A stretch of 64,000 nt of DNA from NCBI GenBank assembly GCA_029721435.1, contig CM056580.1:72007367-72071366 (forward strand), in the 5' to 3' direction. How positions within the stretch are numbered: the stretch's first letter is position 1; every line of letters begins with the position of its first letter. The notes under the pieces were generated by a model. It was given only the letters and a program-made list of their open reading frames with translations, made no database searches and was not told where the DNA came from. Of the stretch, positions 10,826-21,350 are shown one piece after another. This DNA is from Gymnothorax reevesii (lineage: Eukaryota; Chordata; Actinopteri; Anguilliformes; Muraenidae). Made by a program: the position numbers and the translations under genes.

Positions 10826-12507
10826 ATTATCCATCAATCCTTTTTCTACCACTTATCCTGGGTTGGTTTATGGGGTGGCAGACCAAGTAAAGTGGCCCAG
10901 GCATCCCTCTCCCCAGCTGCTTCCTCCAACTTCCTCCGGGAGATATAATCCCTCCAGCATGTCCCCGGTCTGCCTCAGTGCCTCCTCTCAGTTGGACACG
11001 CCCAGAATACCTCTAAAGGGAGGTGTCCAGGAGGGATCTGAACCAGATGCCTGAACCACCTCAACTGACTGTTCTCAAGGTAGAAGAGTCCGCCACTTGT
11101 ATTTGCAATCTTGTTCTTTCGGTCACTACCCAAAGCATGTGACCATAATTGAGGGTTGGAACATAGATGACCCAGTAAATCGAGAGCTTCGCCTTTAAGC
11201 CACAACGGACCGGTACAACGCCCACTTTATAGCAGATGCTGCACCGATGCGCCTGTCGATCTCCCATCCCATCCTACCCTCACTCCTGAACAGGACCCCA
11301 AGATACTTAAACTATTCCTCTTGGGGTAACAACTCGCCCCCCACTCAGAGGACACAGTCCACCTTATTCCTGCAGAAAACCATAGCCTCGGATTAGGAGG
11401 TGCTGATTTTCACTCGGACTGCTTCACACTCAGCTGTGAACTGCTCCAATGCGCATTGGAGGTCACAGCACGATTAAGCCATTAAGGCCACATCATCTGT
11501 AAACAGCAGAGATGCAATCCTGAAGCCACTATACTGGACACCCTCCAAGCCTTGGCAGTGCCTTGACACCCTGTCCATGATTTTCACAGACAAAATATGT
11601 GACAAGGCACACCCTTAGCAGAGTCCAACGCTAACTGGAAATGAGTCCAACTTAGTGCTGAGAATATGGACACAACTCCTGATTTGGTTGTACAAGGATC
11701 GGATGGATCAAACTAATGGCCTGGGAGCCCCATACTCTTGCAGTATCCCCCACAGGACACTTCAAAGGACATAGTCATAAGCCTTTTCCAAGCCCACAAA
11801 ACAAAGACTGGATGGGCAAACTCCCATGACCCCTCCAGTAACCATGAAAGGCTAAAAAGTTGGTGCATTTTTCCATGTACAGAAAGGAACCTGCATCGCT
11901 CCTCCTAAATGCATGGTTAGACAGTCGGGTGGCATCTCCTTTCCTGCACCCTGGAATTGGCATTCCCTGGGAAGCTGAGCAGTGTGATCCCCCTATAGTT
12001 GGACGACACCCTCTGGTGCCCATTTTTAAAAATGGGAACCACAACCCCAGTAACCAATTCCAAGGGTACCATGCCCGACATCCCTGTGATGTTGAACAGG
12101 CGTATCAACCATGACAGCCCAACAACAACAGACTTCAGCATCTCAGAGCGCATCTCATCCATCCCTGGTGATTTTCCACTGTAGAGCATTTCAACCCCCT
12201 CAGTGACTACCACCAGGGAAATGGGCCAGGACTCACCCGAGTCTTCTGTCTCTGCCTGCTCCATGGAGTGCATGTCTCTCAGATTCCTCTCAGATTGTCT
12301 CTCTTCCACCGCCAAACAATAGCCCCAGTCGAGGTCAGCAGGTCCCCACCACTGCTGAGAACAGAATGAGTGAAGCCCTGCCTCCCCTTCCTGAGTCATC
12401 TGACAGTTGTCCAGAGCTCTTCCCTACCATTTGCTCCTGCTCACCACCAGGTGGTGATCAGTTGACAGCTCTGCCCCTCTCTTCACGCCAGTGTCCAAAA
12501 CATATGG
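10826..12507 (-). mobile_element. Rex3-like (RTE clade) LINE, 5' truncated
   Basis: The minus strand carries the 3' half of a fish Rex3-type non-LTR retrotransposon. Its 3' end lies near 10826-10840 at ATCCATCAATCC, in keeping with the GATG-type tail of Rex3. The translated segment TGVVVPIFKNG at about 12010-12050 corresponds to the WQTGVVV box used to recognise Rex3. The sequence is recognisable up to 12507, where it is cut by unrelated DNA; a further short match appears at 13085-13145. Confidence 0.8.
10960..12420 (-). pseudogene. Rex3-like reverse transcriptase relic
   Basis: The reverse transcriptase copies the LINE RNA at the target site. In order on the minus strand I see GKSPGMDEMRSEMLK (about 12160-12200), SNYRGITLLS (about 12000), FVGLEKAYD where the family has FVDLEKAFD (about 11785), and LLFTDDVALMA where the family has F/Y-ADD (about 11500). 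Toward the 3' end come KAKLSIYWVIYVPTLNYGH (near 11180) and QLRWFRHL (near 11070). One catalytic Asp is replaced by Gly and the ADD box is TDD, besides many frameshifts, so the enzyme is dead. Confidence 0.8.
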
Positions 12508-13084
12508 GGCTCTAATTTCTTGGCGCAGCGCAGGGTGGTGCCTTGTGGTGTAGCCCACGCAGTGGTAATTTTGTGTGGTGCAAAACCTTGCGCAGCCACT
12601 TTGGCAATTTGGTAGACAGACGTGCGCCAAGATGGGTGTGGCGACGTAGTAGGGGGAGGTGTCACATATTCATCATGACGCAGTGACAATTTCGTGGATA
12701 AAGGCTCCGCTGAAAGTGTACAGAGAGCTCGCCAGCTCCAACCTGGATTACTTTCTGTGCAGTGGTAATTTGGCTGACCGGCGCACAGTGCGCACACGTC
12801 ACCGAAACCTCACAGGCAGGTTTCCAGAATGTCAGGGACATTTCAATGCAATAAATAATTACAGCAACAACTATTTAATGTAACTATCTGAATCAGCACA
12901 TAAATTATAGTATCTATATCGATTGTCCTGATGTCAGACCAAAGAGAGGGAGAGAGATGTGTGCATGTGGGATGAATGACTGAATTGATTCAAAGTCAAT
13001 GCAAAGACGCAAATACATGCGTGTCCAATGACTCGATTACAAATTCAACCATCAACCTTTGGCTTAGAATGTTCAAGTACTAAG
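12508..13084. other. Insertion splitting the Rex3-like LINE
   Basis: The LINE sequence stops at CAGTGTCCAAAACATATGG (12489-12507) and resumes at about 13085 with GCATGCTTGAACATGGTGTT, which is adjacent in the family consensus as I know it. The intervening DNA is G+C-rich in its first half, with repeated GCGCAG/GCGCC words, and includes ATTCAAAGTCAATGCAAAGA at about 12977-12998, a word also found in the MITE at 46935-47085. No coding capacity is seen. Confidence 0.45.
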
Positions 13085-13145
13085 TTCACTTATGAACACG
13101 TGCATGCTTGAACATGGTGTTTGTAATGGATAAATTCCTGAAATG
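13085..13145 (-). mobile_element. Rex3-like LINE fragment (upstream piece)
   Basis: A short stretch containing GCATGCTTGAACATGGTGTT matches sequence that lies upstream of the break in the Rex3-type LINE at 10826-12507, in the same orientation. It is the continuation of that copy on the far side of the 12508-13084 insertion. Confidence 0.5.
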
Positions 13146-13324
13146 AGAAAGGATTGTTGTGCTCGGTCAACACACTAAACTACAGGTGCGTAGAGCTAGT
13201 AATATAGGAAAAACAAATGCTGACCGGACAACATCAACAAAAAAACATCAGTCTGACTTGTAAAAAAGCACGTTTAAAACTGCTCGCATCACTGTACACA
13301 AAAAGTGCACAAAAAGTTCTTGGG

Positions 13325-13375
13325 TGCATACCAAACGTTTCGGTCACACTCAGACCATCATCAGTGCTGAAAAGT
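13325..13375 (-). ncRNA. Hammerhead ribozyme-like motif of Penelope pLTR
   Basis: On the minus strand the sequence reads CTGATGA, T, GGTC, a TGAGTGT loop, GACC, then GAAAC. CUGAUGA and GAAA are the two conserved core boxes of the hammerhead, and GGUC/GACC is a perfect 4-bp stem II between them. Penelope-like elements are known to carry minimal hammerheads in their terminal repeats, and this lies downstream of the endonuclease on the same strand. Stems I and III are weak or very short by eye, so self-cleavage is not established. Confidence 0.55.
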
Positions 13376-13899
13376 GCATCAATCACAAGCACTTAAATTA
13401 AGAAATCACCCTGGGTGTGCCCTCTAAAGCTCAAAAGCAATCACCTTTATCACAGGCAGACAATGAAACAATTAGCAAAATTCTTCATTTGAATGACCAA
13501 TAATAAGATAAAGGTTCAAATGCAGATAATTCGACTTTTGGAAATGGACAAAATCCAAGCTCATGCTTGACTAACTGAATAATTGGTATTTGTATTGAGA
13601 ATACTCTAAAAGAAGACCACGCTAATAACTGAAATAAGCATATACCTTAAGCCCTTGAGTATGTACTTTAGCCAGTAAGGACTGTGCAAATAGACTACAC
13701 TCTTAAACATGTAAGAACTAGGATATGAAAACCAGAAGCATTATAACCCTTGAAAATACATGCACATTATGTGACATGACAAAATAAAGGAATATTCAAA
13801 AAGAATATTCCAGCCCATTATGTAGAATAATTGTAAAAAAAAAAAAAAATCTAATAAAGACAAATCAGTGGCAAATGACTGGAAATAGTTTACAAAAAC

Positions 13900-14440
13900 A
13901 CGACAAATTGTGGTCCTTATTCTTCCCGCTAGAAATAAAAACTGAAAATCAAAAACATAAAAAGCTTCTCTTTGGAGCACCTGAACCTCTAGCTTACCAT
14001 CTTGTGATGAGGCATAACCGTCTCAATGGCAATAAAGTATATGTCTGAAATACCATGATTTGCCTGTCTAAAATAACAAAATACAGGAGATATTTCATTA
14101 TGTCGAGTTAAGGCACTACAATGTTCAATAATTCTTGTACGCAAAGGGCAAGATGTTTTGCAAACATGAAACAGATGGCAAGGGCAGCCAATGACATATA
14201 CCACATGAGTAGATTTACAAGTTATGAGCTGTTGAATTTCATATTTCTTTAATGTAAGGGAATAGACATAATGTTTGTAGGGTCTATAATGGTGGCATAG
14301 AGAACATCTATGACAAGGAAAGTTGCCTTTGGCATGATCAAGAGTGCCAGTATGTGCCTTACCTGTAAAAGTATCAGCATGTTCCAGTTTATCCTTGAGA
14401 TTTTGGCCTCTTGAATAAAAAAATAGTGGCAAAGCCACTG
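13900..14440 (-). pseudogene. Penelope-like GIY-YIG endonuclease relic
   Basis: The endonuclease nicks target DNA for Penelope-like retrotransposition. On the minus strand the order is RGQNLKDKLEHADTF, then a Cys-rich segment FPCHRCSLC, then KYEIQQLITCKSTHVVYVI (about 14195-14250), GCPCHLFHVCKTSCPLRTRI and IEH, ending near LQREAFYVFDF. The VVYVIGCPC and KT-x-LRTRI-x-EH blocks correspond to GIY (VVYLL), the CPC linker, YVGKT, R and EH. The family YVGKT is here HVCKT, so the YIG half is mutated. A stop after HHKMVS and a following shift break the C-terminus. Confidence 0.75.
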
Positions 14441-14581
14441 CGCCCGCTTGGCCAAACTTGGCCAAAATGGAACGCCCCCTATTGGCCAAAGTAATGGTCC
14501 GATTCGGCATAAAATAGAACTAGGTCTAGACCTTATGACCATATAGTATACACACATATGAAATATGTAAAGGATCGGTGA

Positions 14582-14866
14582 AAAATTGAAGATGCTAGAG
14601 TGTAGACAAGCTAAAAGTTTACGCTCGCACGCTTGACAAACCACCACTAAAGACCCTGAGCATAGCATAAGCCCCTTGGGCCTTTCGGCCGAGCGGGCTA
14701 AAAACTGGCATATTTTGCAAAGTGATGATCAACTCAAAGATCTTTTCCAAAATCCCAAGGCCCAAGGGGCTTATGTTATGCTTGGGGTCTTTAGTGGTGG
14801 TCTGTCGTGTGTGCGTCTGTGTGTGCGTAAACTTTTGGCTTGTCTGTGCTCTAGCGTCTTCAGTTT
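14582..14866. repeat. Large inverted repeat, arms about 103 and 110 nt
   Basis: The left arm (14582-14684) and the right arm (14757-14866) are reverse complements with about 85-90 percent agreement by eye. Shared blocks include AAAAGTTTACGC, CCACCACTAAAGACC and CATAAGCCCCTTGGGCC. The 72-nt spacer is 14685-14756. A small TG-rich expansion makes the right arm longer. It adjoins the truncated end of the Penelope-like element and could be an inverted duplication formed at insertion or a foldback element of its own. Confidence 0.85.
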
Positions 14867-14869
14867 TAA

Positions 14870-16185
14870 TCAGGGAACAACACATTTGTTTATGGAAAAA
14901 TAAGGCGGCCTTATGAAAATTCCTTTTCATAACATTTCCATTTCATTTTTGTTAGCAATATGGATAATTTTTGAATATTAAATAACAAACGGGAATTGCA
15001 ATTTAACTTTCAATTTATCAAATACATGAACTTGAAAATGAAAAGGCAATTTTATCATTTGTATCATTTTCTTTATGATACAAATAATGTGTTTTCTTCT
15101 TAACTCAAGCTACACTATCAGTAGACTGTGAGCAGCCTTCCACAGAGGTAGCACCTGCCTCATACTGCAGGTTGTTTGTAGGCTGCATGCCAGAGTATTT
15201 TCAGGCTGGGGCTGCTAAAGATATTATTCTATATATTGGCAAAGTTCTTTTTTTGACAGTCCCTGTGATATGCCTTCTGTTTGGTACAGGAGAGTTGTCA
15301 TTCTTTAACAGGATTACCCCATATGAACCAATTGCAAGTTGTTTGACATAAAGCTTGGCGAATAATCGAATCGCAATTATTTTAAGCGAAATAAAAGTAA
15401 CTGCCACTATGAGACAGACAGACGAGCTTGCTAATTACCTTTTCAATGACACATATCTAATATAGTGTTGAACGAATAGGAGAGGCCAACTGAAATGCTC
15501 CCGGGAAGAAAACTGTGATTTGAAGTTCACAATGTTGGACAGCCTCCATCGCCTTGGTATATTTAGCTTACCTTAAATCAATTCCCATGTATTTTGCTTG
15601 TAATCAAGCCATTTATTCAGCCAACTGACGAATCAAAACCAAAATGTGGCCTATAATGATTAGGAAGGGATAATGAGAAGCAGACAGACTTACCCAGGCT
15701 ACTGTGTTACATTTGAAGAATGTTAATGACCTGAAGAAGCAGCCGACCTCTGAATTCCAACTCTCATCATAGAATTGTTACGTTTTTAAAAAGATTTCTT
15801 AAAAATAAAATAATTTTTAAGATGACCCTGGTTTTTAAGCATTCAAAAATATACCCAAAGTGGAAAACATTTTGTGAAGCATATTGAATGTGAATGAGAA
15901 AGAGAAATAATTTTTGCATTGCAAGCAATTGTCGAATGCACCGAAGATTTGGCAATCACGTTCAGGGGAATCTGTCGCAAATTTGTAGCATTTTTCTATT
16001 ATTTTAAAAGAATCTTGTTCAATTCAGTAATTCATAGCTCTTGATTTTGGTTACTTTTGAGCATCTATTTAGCCTACAGTGAAGGTGGAAAACAGTTTGT
16101 TTCAGCGTATTGAACGTGACATGTAAATCGTTAGCGCATTTGCAAGCAGCACGGTCAAATGTAAAACTAGAAATAATCTAGTTAT
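14870..16185. other. Intergenic DNA with a diverged direct duplication
   Basis: No gene is recognised. Segments at about 15830-15950 and 16055-16170 resemble each other: each has GTGGAAAACA followed by a conserved spacing to ATTGAA and TTTGCA-containing words. This suggests an old local duplication with a period near 230 bp. Confidence 0.4.
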
Positions 16186-16189
16186 TAGA

Positions 16190-16397
16190 TTTAGGAGGGA
16201 TTTTATTTTCTTCACATACGTGATATAGATATTGATTAACACCTTACCGTCACCAAATTAAATGATCATTGAAAAGCTGCATTTCCTGTTTACTCATATC
16301 TATATTAAAATTAGATGGATGATCTGAAATGTTTAAAAATGACAATTAAGCAAACACAGAGGAAGTCAAGAGCGGGGAAAATACTTTTTCACAGCTC
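16190..16397 (+). mobile_element. Tc1-like 3' end remnant
   Basis: The sequence follows the 3' untranslated part and terminal repeat of the Tc1 family seen at 6441-8654 and 27153-28704: GGGATTTTATTTTCTTCACA, then TAAATGATCATTGAAAAGCTG, then ATCTGAAATGTTTAAAAATG and the terminal AAAATACTTTTTCACAGCTC. Everything upstream, including the transposase, is missing. Confidence 0.7.
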
Positions 16398-17045
16398 AGT
16401 AAGGTCTGTTTGCAGACCATGAAATGCAGTGTTCTTCTGGATAATCAACATGAAATAAGCTTCATTTGTGTCGGGAGTGTGATGCTCTGGAAAACATTCA
16501 ACTTGAAAACCTTGGGTCCAAGAATTAAAGTGGATGAGTTTGACTGAGCTGTTTGGGAGACCTATCAGGCAGGTGATCTTAATGTTACCTCTACCAGTTG
16601 TCTTCTTCCCACACTGCATACTAGAGCCATCTCTGTCCCAGGTAAATTGTGCATACGTCCCCGGCCAATTCACACGATATAAAATAAAATAATGGCCCCC
16701 TGGACCAGGTAACCTTTTCAATTGCTCTTCCGTCCCGATCCATCGCTCATGTGCCCATTGTTGGTGCTCCGGGCAGTGGACTGGGATGAGAATGGGCACT
16801 TCTACTGGTCTGCGACAACAAAGCGCAATGCACAGTGAGATACAATGCTGCAACACATTTCCCTAAAAAGTCTCATTACAATTCTGAGATTTTTGTCACA
16901 GTAACTTTTCTGTTGGTTTGGACTGTCTTTGTTGCCCTTCTATATTGATGAGCCATGGGCAATCAACACCCTTTTGCCAGTTTATAGTTTGGCCCTCTTT
17001 GTACCACTGCAGACTGAAAGCATCCCAGATGCATTCCCCCTTCTG
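16398..17045 (-). pseudogene. Unidentified decayed coding sequence
   Basis: One minus-strand frame can be followed from about 17045 to 16398 with only two or three stops, giving a 155-residue open segment at its 3' half. Visible segments include WDAFSLQWYKEGQTINW, CPWLINIEGQQRQSKP, NCNETF, RWIGTEEQLKRLPGPGGHYF and YAQFTWDRDG. It is rich in Trp and Cys and has two potential N-glycosylation sites (NET, NSS), as a secreted or membrane-surface protein might. I do not recognise the family. It lies between a Tc1 tail and a 310-bp solo LTR, so it may be retroelement-derived, but that is only inference. Confidence 0.35.
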
Positions 17046-17209
17046 AGTTGTTCAGATCCACTAGTCTGGCCATAACGATTTTGGCGCGTGCCAAAGAAGG
17101 TCAGGTCCCATTTCTCCCAGATCCAAATCATTTACAATGAGATCCAGTTGTTCGCTTACCATCTATGGTCACTTATTATCTCGTCATTGTCATGCGCCAT
17201 TCGTACCAG

Positions 17210-17519
17210 TGTGATGGTTCTGCCTTGCAGTCCCTCCCCCTCCTGCTGTCTTCGCCTCCACTTCAAAGAGCCTCACCTGTTGCTCATTGAAATGGAGGTG
17301 AAGCTTAAAGTATTTAATGCTGCATTCTGGCATTTCAGCTCTGTGTGTGTGGCTGCTGCTCCCCTGTCTCTTTGTCATTTTTTATTTAAAGTATATTTTT
17401 TCAATATCTTTCCATTTTTTTCTCAGCCTGTGCGAGTGGGTCCCTTTATCAGCCTTTGGGTACATGGTCCCAGTGCCCGCCGGATTGCATGTTGCATCTG
17501 GCGGGACTAAACCATGATA
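17210..17519. mobile_element. Solo LTR, 310 bp, with 5-bp duplication
   Basis: The element begins TGTGATGGTTCTGCC and ends ACCATGATA. It is flanked by ACCAG at 17205-17209 and 17520-17524, a 5-bp target duplication. A related sequence lies at 33677-34007 and ends in the expected CA (CATGACA), so the TA end here is a mutation. No internal domain is attached. Transcriptional orientation is not clear. Confidence 0.75.
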
Positions 17520-17524
17520 ACCAG

Positions 17525-18700
17525 AAAATAAAAGGTATTTGCATCATCCGTGAGTGATTTTTATGTTTTCACTAATTGATCTGGATCAATGTACATGCTT
17601 CAATGTGCTGCAAACTAATAACATTCCAATAACAAGCTAAATAAAATAATGCATACAGATCAAAAATCTTAAATGGAGTCAAAGATGTTCATGATTAGGT
17701 TTCTGTCAGCACAGAGTACACCTGAGATAAAAGCAATGTGAGACCATGTTATTGAGAAAGCACATCACATATTCCATACCCTTTGTTTGGGAGGGTGGAT
17801 GCTCATAATGCTTGCATGATTAGTGGCACATGTGACTGCTTCCACGTCTGGAAACTCAAGGGCGAGTTTAGGTTCAATTACAGTTTTGTAATTACTAACA
17901 GTGGAAATAATTCATCAAAGTTCTGTTGCATGTTTCGATCAACGGCACATGCAATCGCAATTCCAGTGCTCACATCAGTCCACTTATTGCTTTTTAATGG
18001 AACTGTGACCATATACTGCTAATTGTAATGCAGCACTATATTCATGAGTCAGTCACAGCGATCCACCCTCACAGGGGCCTTGTAATCACTACACTTCACT
18101 TATAAAGGTTGGGGAACTGCTGATGCTCAGCATAAAGGAAAGCAGCGATAAATTAGTGCATAAACAAGTAAATCTACTGTATCAACAACAGATGCATGCT
18201 TGCATGCCAGATTGTTGGTCTTCAATCCATTATTATGCTGTCATTTTTTTTTTCTACATTCATTGTGAAAATCCAGACAGTGCAGAATTATGTCATTTAC
18301 AAGTTACACACACAAGCTAAACTTGGAAAAAAATGGCATCTCCTGGCCCATTTTTGATGTAAAGTCATTCTCAAACGGGGTAAGCGAAGCATGGTCATAT
18401 CCACCTTGGGACAATACAGACAGGCTGTGATTGTCCTTCAAAATAGGCAGCATCAGCCCGCCTCTTCTCACATCACAACCAATAGCAGCACACACGCTGA
18501 GAGCCAGCCACAGGAGTCTGTATGTGGTCAACATGCATCTTGAGCATTAAACTGTGTCTTTGTAGGTAATGTTTGTGCTCTCAGTACATTTGATTCAGTC
18601 CAATGGTGTCCGAATACTTTCCATAATTTTTGATTAAATATATGTTCATTCGTACTCTGAGTACATGCAGATACATAAAATAGACACATTATTAGACAAT
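17525..18700. other. Repeat-poor intergenic DNA
   Basis: I see no coding region, RNA gene or mobile element. Frames here are short and uninformative. Confidence 0.4.
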
Positions 18701-18829
18701 CATTCATTCACAACACAAGTGCAACAACAGATCATGGTATTCAGTGCGAGTGAGAAACTGTTTGTGCCGGTGCAGTATATCAACAATAAATGAAGCCTTT
18801 TGTTGCCGAACCTCATCATGGACATTAGT

Positions 18830-19850
18830 ATGACTTTTAATAATTCGAGAGATCCACTGCAAGTAGAACAGACTTTGAAATGTTGAAATAAAACAAAATA
18901 TGATTAATGCTCCTGCACATGGGGGAATCGCTGCCATCAATAGCAAGCTTGCTGCACAGTGAAATAATTTTGTTATCAGAAGAAATATTTCTGAGGAAAA
19001 AATTTACACTGCGCAAATAAATCTGTGTTTGTACTGATAAATCTTGAGCAATGAAGGGTAGCAAATCACAATGAGTGCGTGGAGGTAAATTGAAAATCCT
19101 TCTGATAGCCTTGCGCCAAGCGACATAAAACCTGTTTATACATGCATCAGAGATATCCCATAACTGACAACCATAAAGCGCCATGCACACGGACCTGAAA
19201 AGTTCATATTTAACGTGAGAGGAAACATGTTTAAAATTAGCTAGAATCACATTGCATTTCTTATTGAAGTCAGATATAGCTGCGTTAATGCGCTCAAAGT
19301 TAGCATTATCCCCAACCAGATTGCCTAAATGTAAGCAATTTGCTTTCGAATCAAGTACCAAACATGTTAAACTTTTTCGTGTCTGTGATTTTAACATCGC
19401 AGGAGAAAACGTGGTAGTGACATTTATCAGGATTGAATAGTATATTATAATCATCAGAGTATTCTTTACAGATAGACAATTCCTTGTTTAAGGCGTAACG
19501 TGATGGAGCCAGTTAAACAATATCATCTGCGTAGCCCAATGCTCCGACGTACGTATCGCCAATACGACAGCCAAAGCCCGCAGATTTTAGATCATTTAAC
19601 AAAACATCTATATACAAGTTAAAAAGGATGGGCGATAAAACTCCTCCTTGTTTGACGCCATTATAGATGGGAAATGAATTGGAAAAGGAGTTTTGCCATT
19701 TAACACTCATTTGTTGCTCTGTATACATATTAAATAAAACTTTAAGTAATGTAGGGCACATCCCTTTGCCGAGAAGTAATCTAAAAAGCTTTATATGATG
19801 TACCCTGTCAAACGCTTTGCTTGCATCGAGTTGGGCAACATACACATCAC
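18830..19850 (-). mobile_element. Non-LTR retrotransposon (LINE), second family
   Basis: The minus strand encodes the reverse transcriptase palm and the C-terminal domain of a LINE distinct from the Rex3-like copy. The sequence starts abruptly near 19850 at DVYVAQLDASKAFDRV, so the endonuclease and the first part of the reverse transcriptase are missing. The 3' end is not clear but coding similarity ends near 18840. I could not assign the clade with confidence; the NGVKQGGVLSP and YADDI blocks suit Jockey/CR1/I-like groups. Confidence 0.75.
18837..19845 (-). pseudogene. LINE reverse transcriptase relic
   Basis: Reverse transcriptase motifs appear in order on the minus strand: LDASKAFDRVHHIKLF with the first catalytic Asp (about 19820), YNGVKQGGVLSPILFNLYID (about 19600-19660), and LGYADDIV with the catalytic Asp pair (about 19515-19540). 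Then come LAPSRYALNKELSICKEYS, FNPDKCHYH, and after a shift LHLGNLVG and the C-terminal RAIRRIFN-type segment WRKAIRRIFNLPPRTHCDLL. One stop directly after YADDIV and one frameshift near 19400-19440 break it. The catalytic residues themselves are intact, so this is a younger relic than the Rex3 copy. Confidence 0.8.
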
Positions 19851-20204
19851 CATTCCGTTGCTTTTATGAAGTGCATTCGAGGAATTAGTCACCATTGCGT
19901 GAATCTTTCTGTATACAAATGGCCTCCAATTTAATGAGCGCATGTAAGAATCGCTTTTATTTGCATTTTCCATTGTGTACAAACTTTTGGAAATGGGCTG
20001 TGTGTCTGGAAAATAGGATATGTAAGATGTCCGGACTTGTAATAAAATAAACACCCCCACACTCATGTTGTGGACTTTAAATTTTACTTTATTTTGAGCA
20101 TTAATCAGTCTGTTAAGACTTCAAACTTGTTTCACATTAGTCCAACTACTTAGTGTGTTGTACTCATGATACGAGCTATTCCTCTGAATGTGTTATATAG
20201 ATCA

Positions 20205-21350
20205 GGGCCCGTATTCACAAAGCATCTTATTTTAGCGCAAGGGGTACTCCTAAGTCGCGCTAAAACATTTTATGTAGGAGTAAAATCTTAAAAGTAATTC
20301 ACAAAGCCGCTGAGAGCAACTTTTAGTAAGGAAAACTGGTAACTCCTGGAATAGGAGTAGCTCTGAGACAGGTGGGAGTAATCTCCGTTGCTATGGCTGA
20401 CGTCAATTCTCATGCAAGAGTCTTGGGACAATGAGGACGGTGATTGGTTGTTTGGTGGCAGGGCAGCCCATTGAATTGAAAATAATGGCAGTTGCTACGT
20501 GTACGACAGTTTTGCGATGCATTTTGATGTGGAAAGCAGTACGGCAGTCTCAATTTTAAACACTGCCCTCACCCTAAGCCTAACTTTCACCTTAACATTG
20601 ACCTTTAAAAAAACTCCTTACTTCTCAATGCATGATGCCTCAACTAAGTACGTATATGACTAAAATTTTAATTCATTGTACCGTTTTTCTACATTCTGCG
20701 TAAAGTAATAACATGTTTCGCACTTTTGAAAATGCACACTGCGCGGTCCCCGCATATCATGCTTTAGGCAAATAAGCGTATGTAGGAAAGAGATAAAAAT
20801 ACCTCTTCATCTTCGGTAGGAGAAATAATTTGAATATGGGTACCGTCAATAACACCGATGATACCGGGCATACCTGAGATGTGCAAGAATTAAAGTTTGA
20901 TCCTTTGTTGTTGGCAAATGTCCATTAGAAAATGAATAAACTGTCGGATGATATGGATTCACAGAATGCATTGATTGTTGAATTGAGCGACTGACAGATG
21001 ATTGTGAAATCCCTAAATTGTCTGCGTTGCAAAGTTGCATTTTTTCCGATGACCTAGTGACGAAGTGTTGTCAACACTTTATTTCGGGGCTTATTTCTCG
21101 TGGTTGGAGACGTAATTCTCTCCCTCACCAAGTCGACAACAAATAAAATCCCTTCACGGTTGATCCGATATCTTTTCAATAACTGCGCATCGTTCATAAT
21201 ATCCAAGTCATTCCGTCTTTCAACAGCCGAAGCCATTTTCCGATTCTTTGTGAATAGGTTTTAGCGAGTTAGGAGTCCTCATGACTACTTTTAAGCTCTC
21301 CCAGACTTAGGAGCTACTTTTAGGCCTAAAATGCTTTGTGAATTACACTT
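20205..21350 (-). mobile_element. PIF/Harbinger element, internally deleted
   Basis: The left end GGGCCCGTATTCACAAAGC is the characteristic terminus of fish Harbinger elements, and the right end contains the inverse GCTTTGTGAATTACAC near 21333-21348 (the last bases are degraded). The transposase runs on the minus strand and is truncated, leaving an element of about 1.15 kb. The 3-bp target duplication cannot be confirmed because the right terminus is diverged. Confidence 0.75.
20822..21236 (-). pseudogene. HARBI1-like Harbinger transposase relic
   Basis: The minus strand begins MASAVERRNDLDIMNDAQLL and KRYRINREGILFVVDLVRE, the N-terminal region shared by Harbinger nucleases and the host gene HARBI1. 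After a break it continues LCNADNLGISQSSVSRSI (helix-turn-helix), then in another frame PGIIGVIDGTHIQIIS, which holds the first catalytic Asp of the DDE domain. The rest of the nuclease is deleted. Two frameshifts are visible. The Myb-like partner protein of autonomous Harbingers is not present. Confidence 0.8.

Larger units (their letters stand above)
13310..14450 (-). mobile_element. Penelope-like retroelement, 3' part
   Basis: The minus strand carries a GIY-YIG endonuclease relic of the kind fused to reverse transcriptase in Penelope-like elements, followed downstream (lower coordinates) by a hammerhead-like motif of the kind found in their terminal pLTR. No reverse transcriptase is recognisable; the element is 5' truncated near 14450, close to an inverted repeat at 14582-14866. 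A run of A at about 13834 and several stops show it is old. Confidence 0.75.

Noticed and set aside
19791..20066. Frame upstream of the LINE reverse transcriptase
   Set aside because: Most of it does not match reverse transcriptase or endonuclease motifs; the LINE appears to start near 19850.
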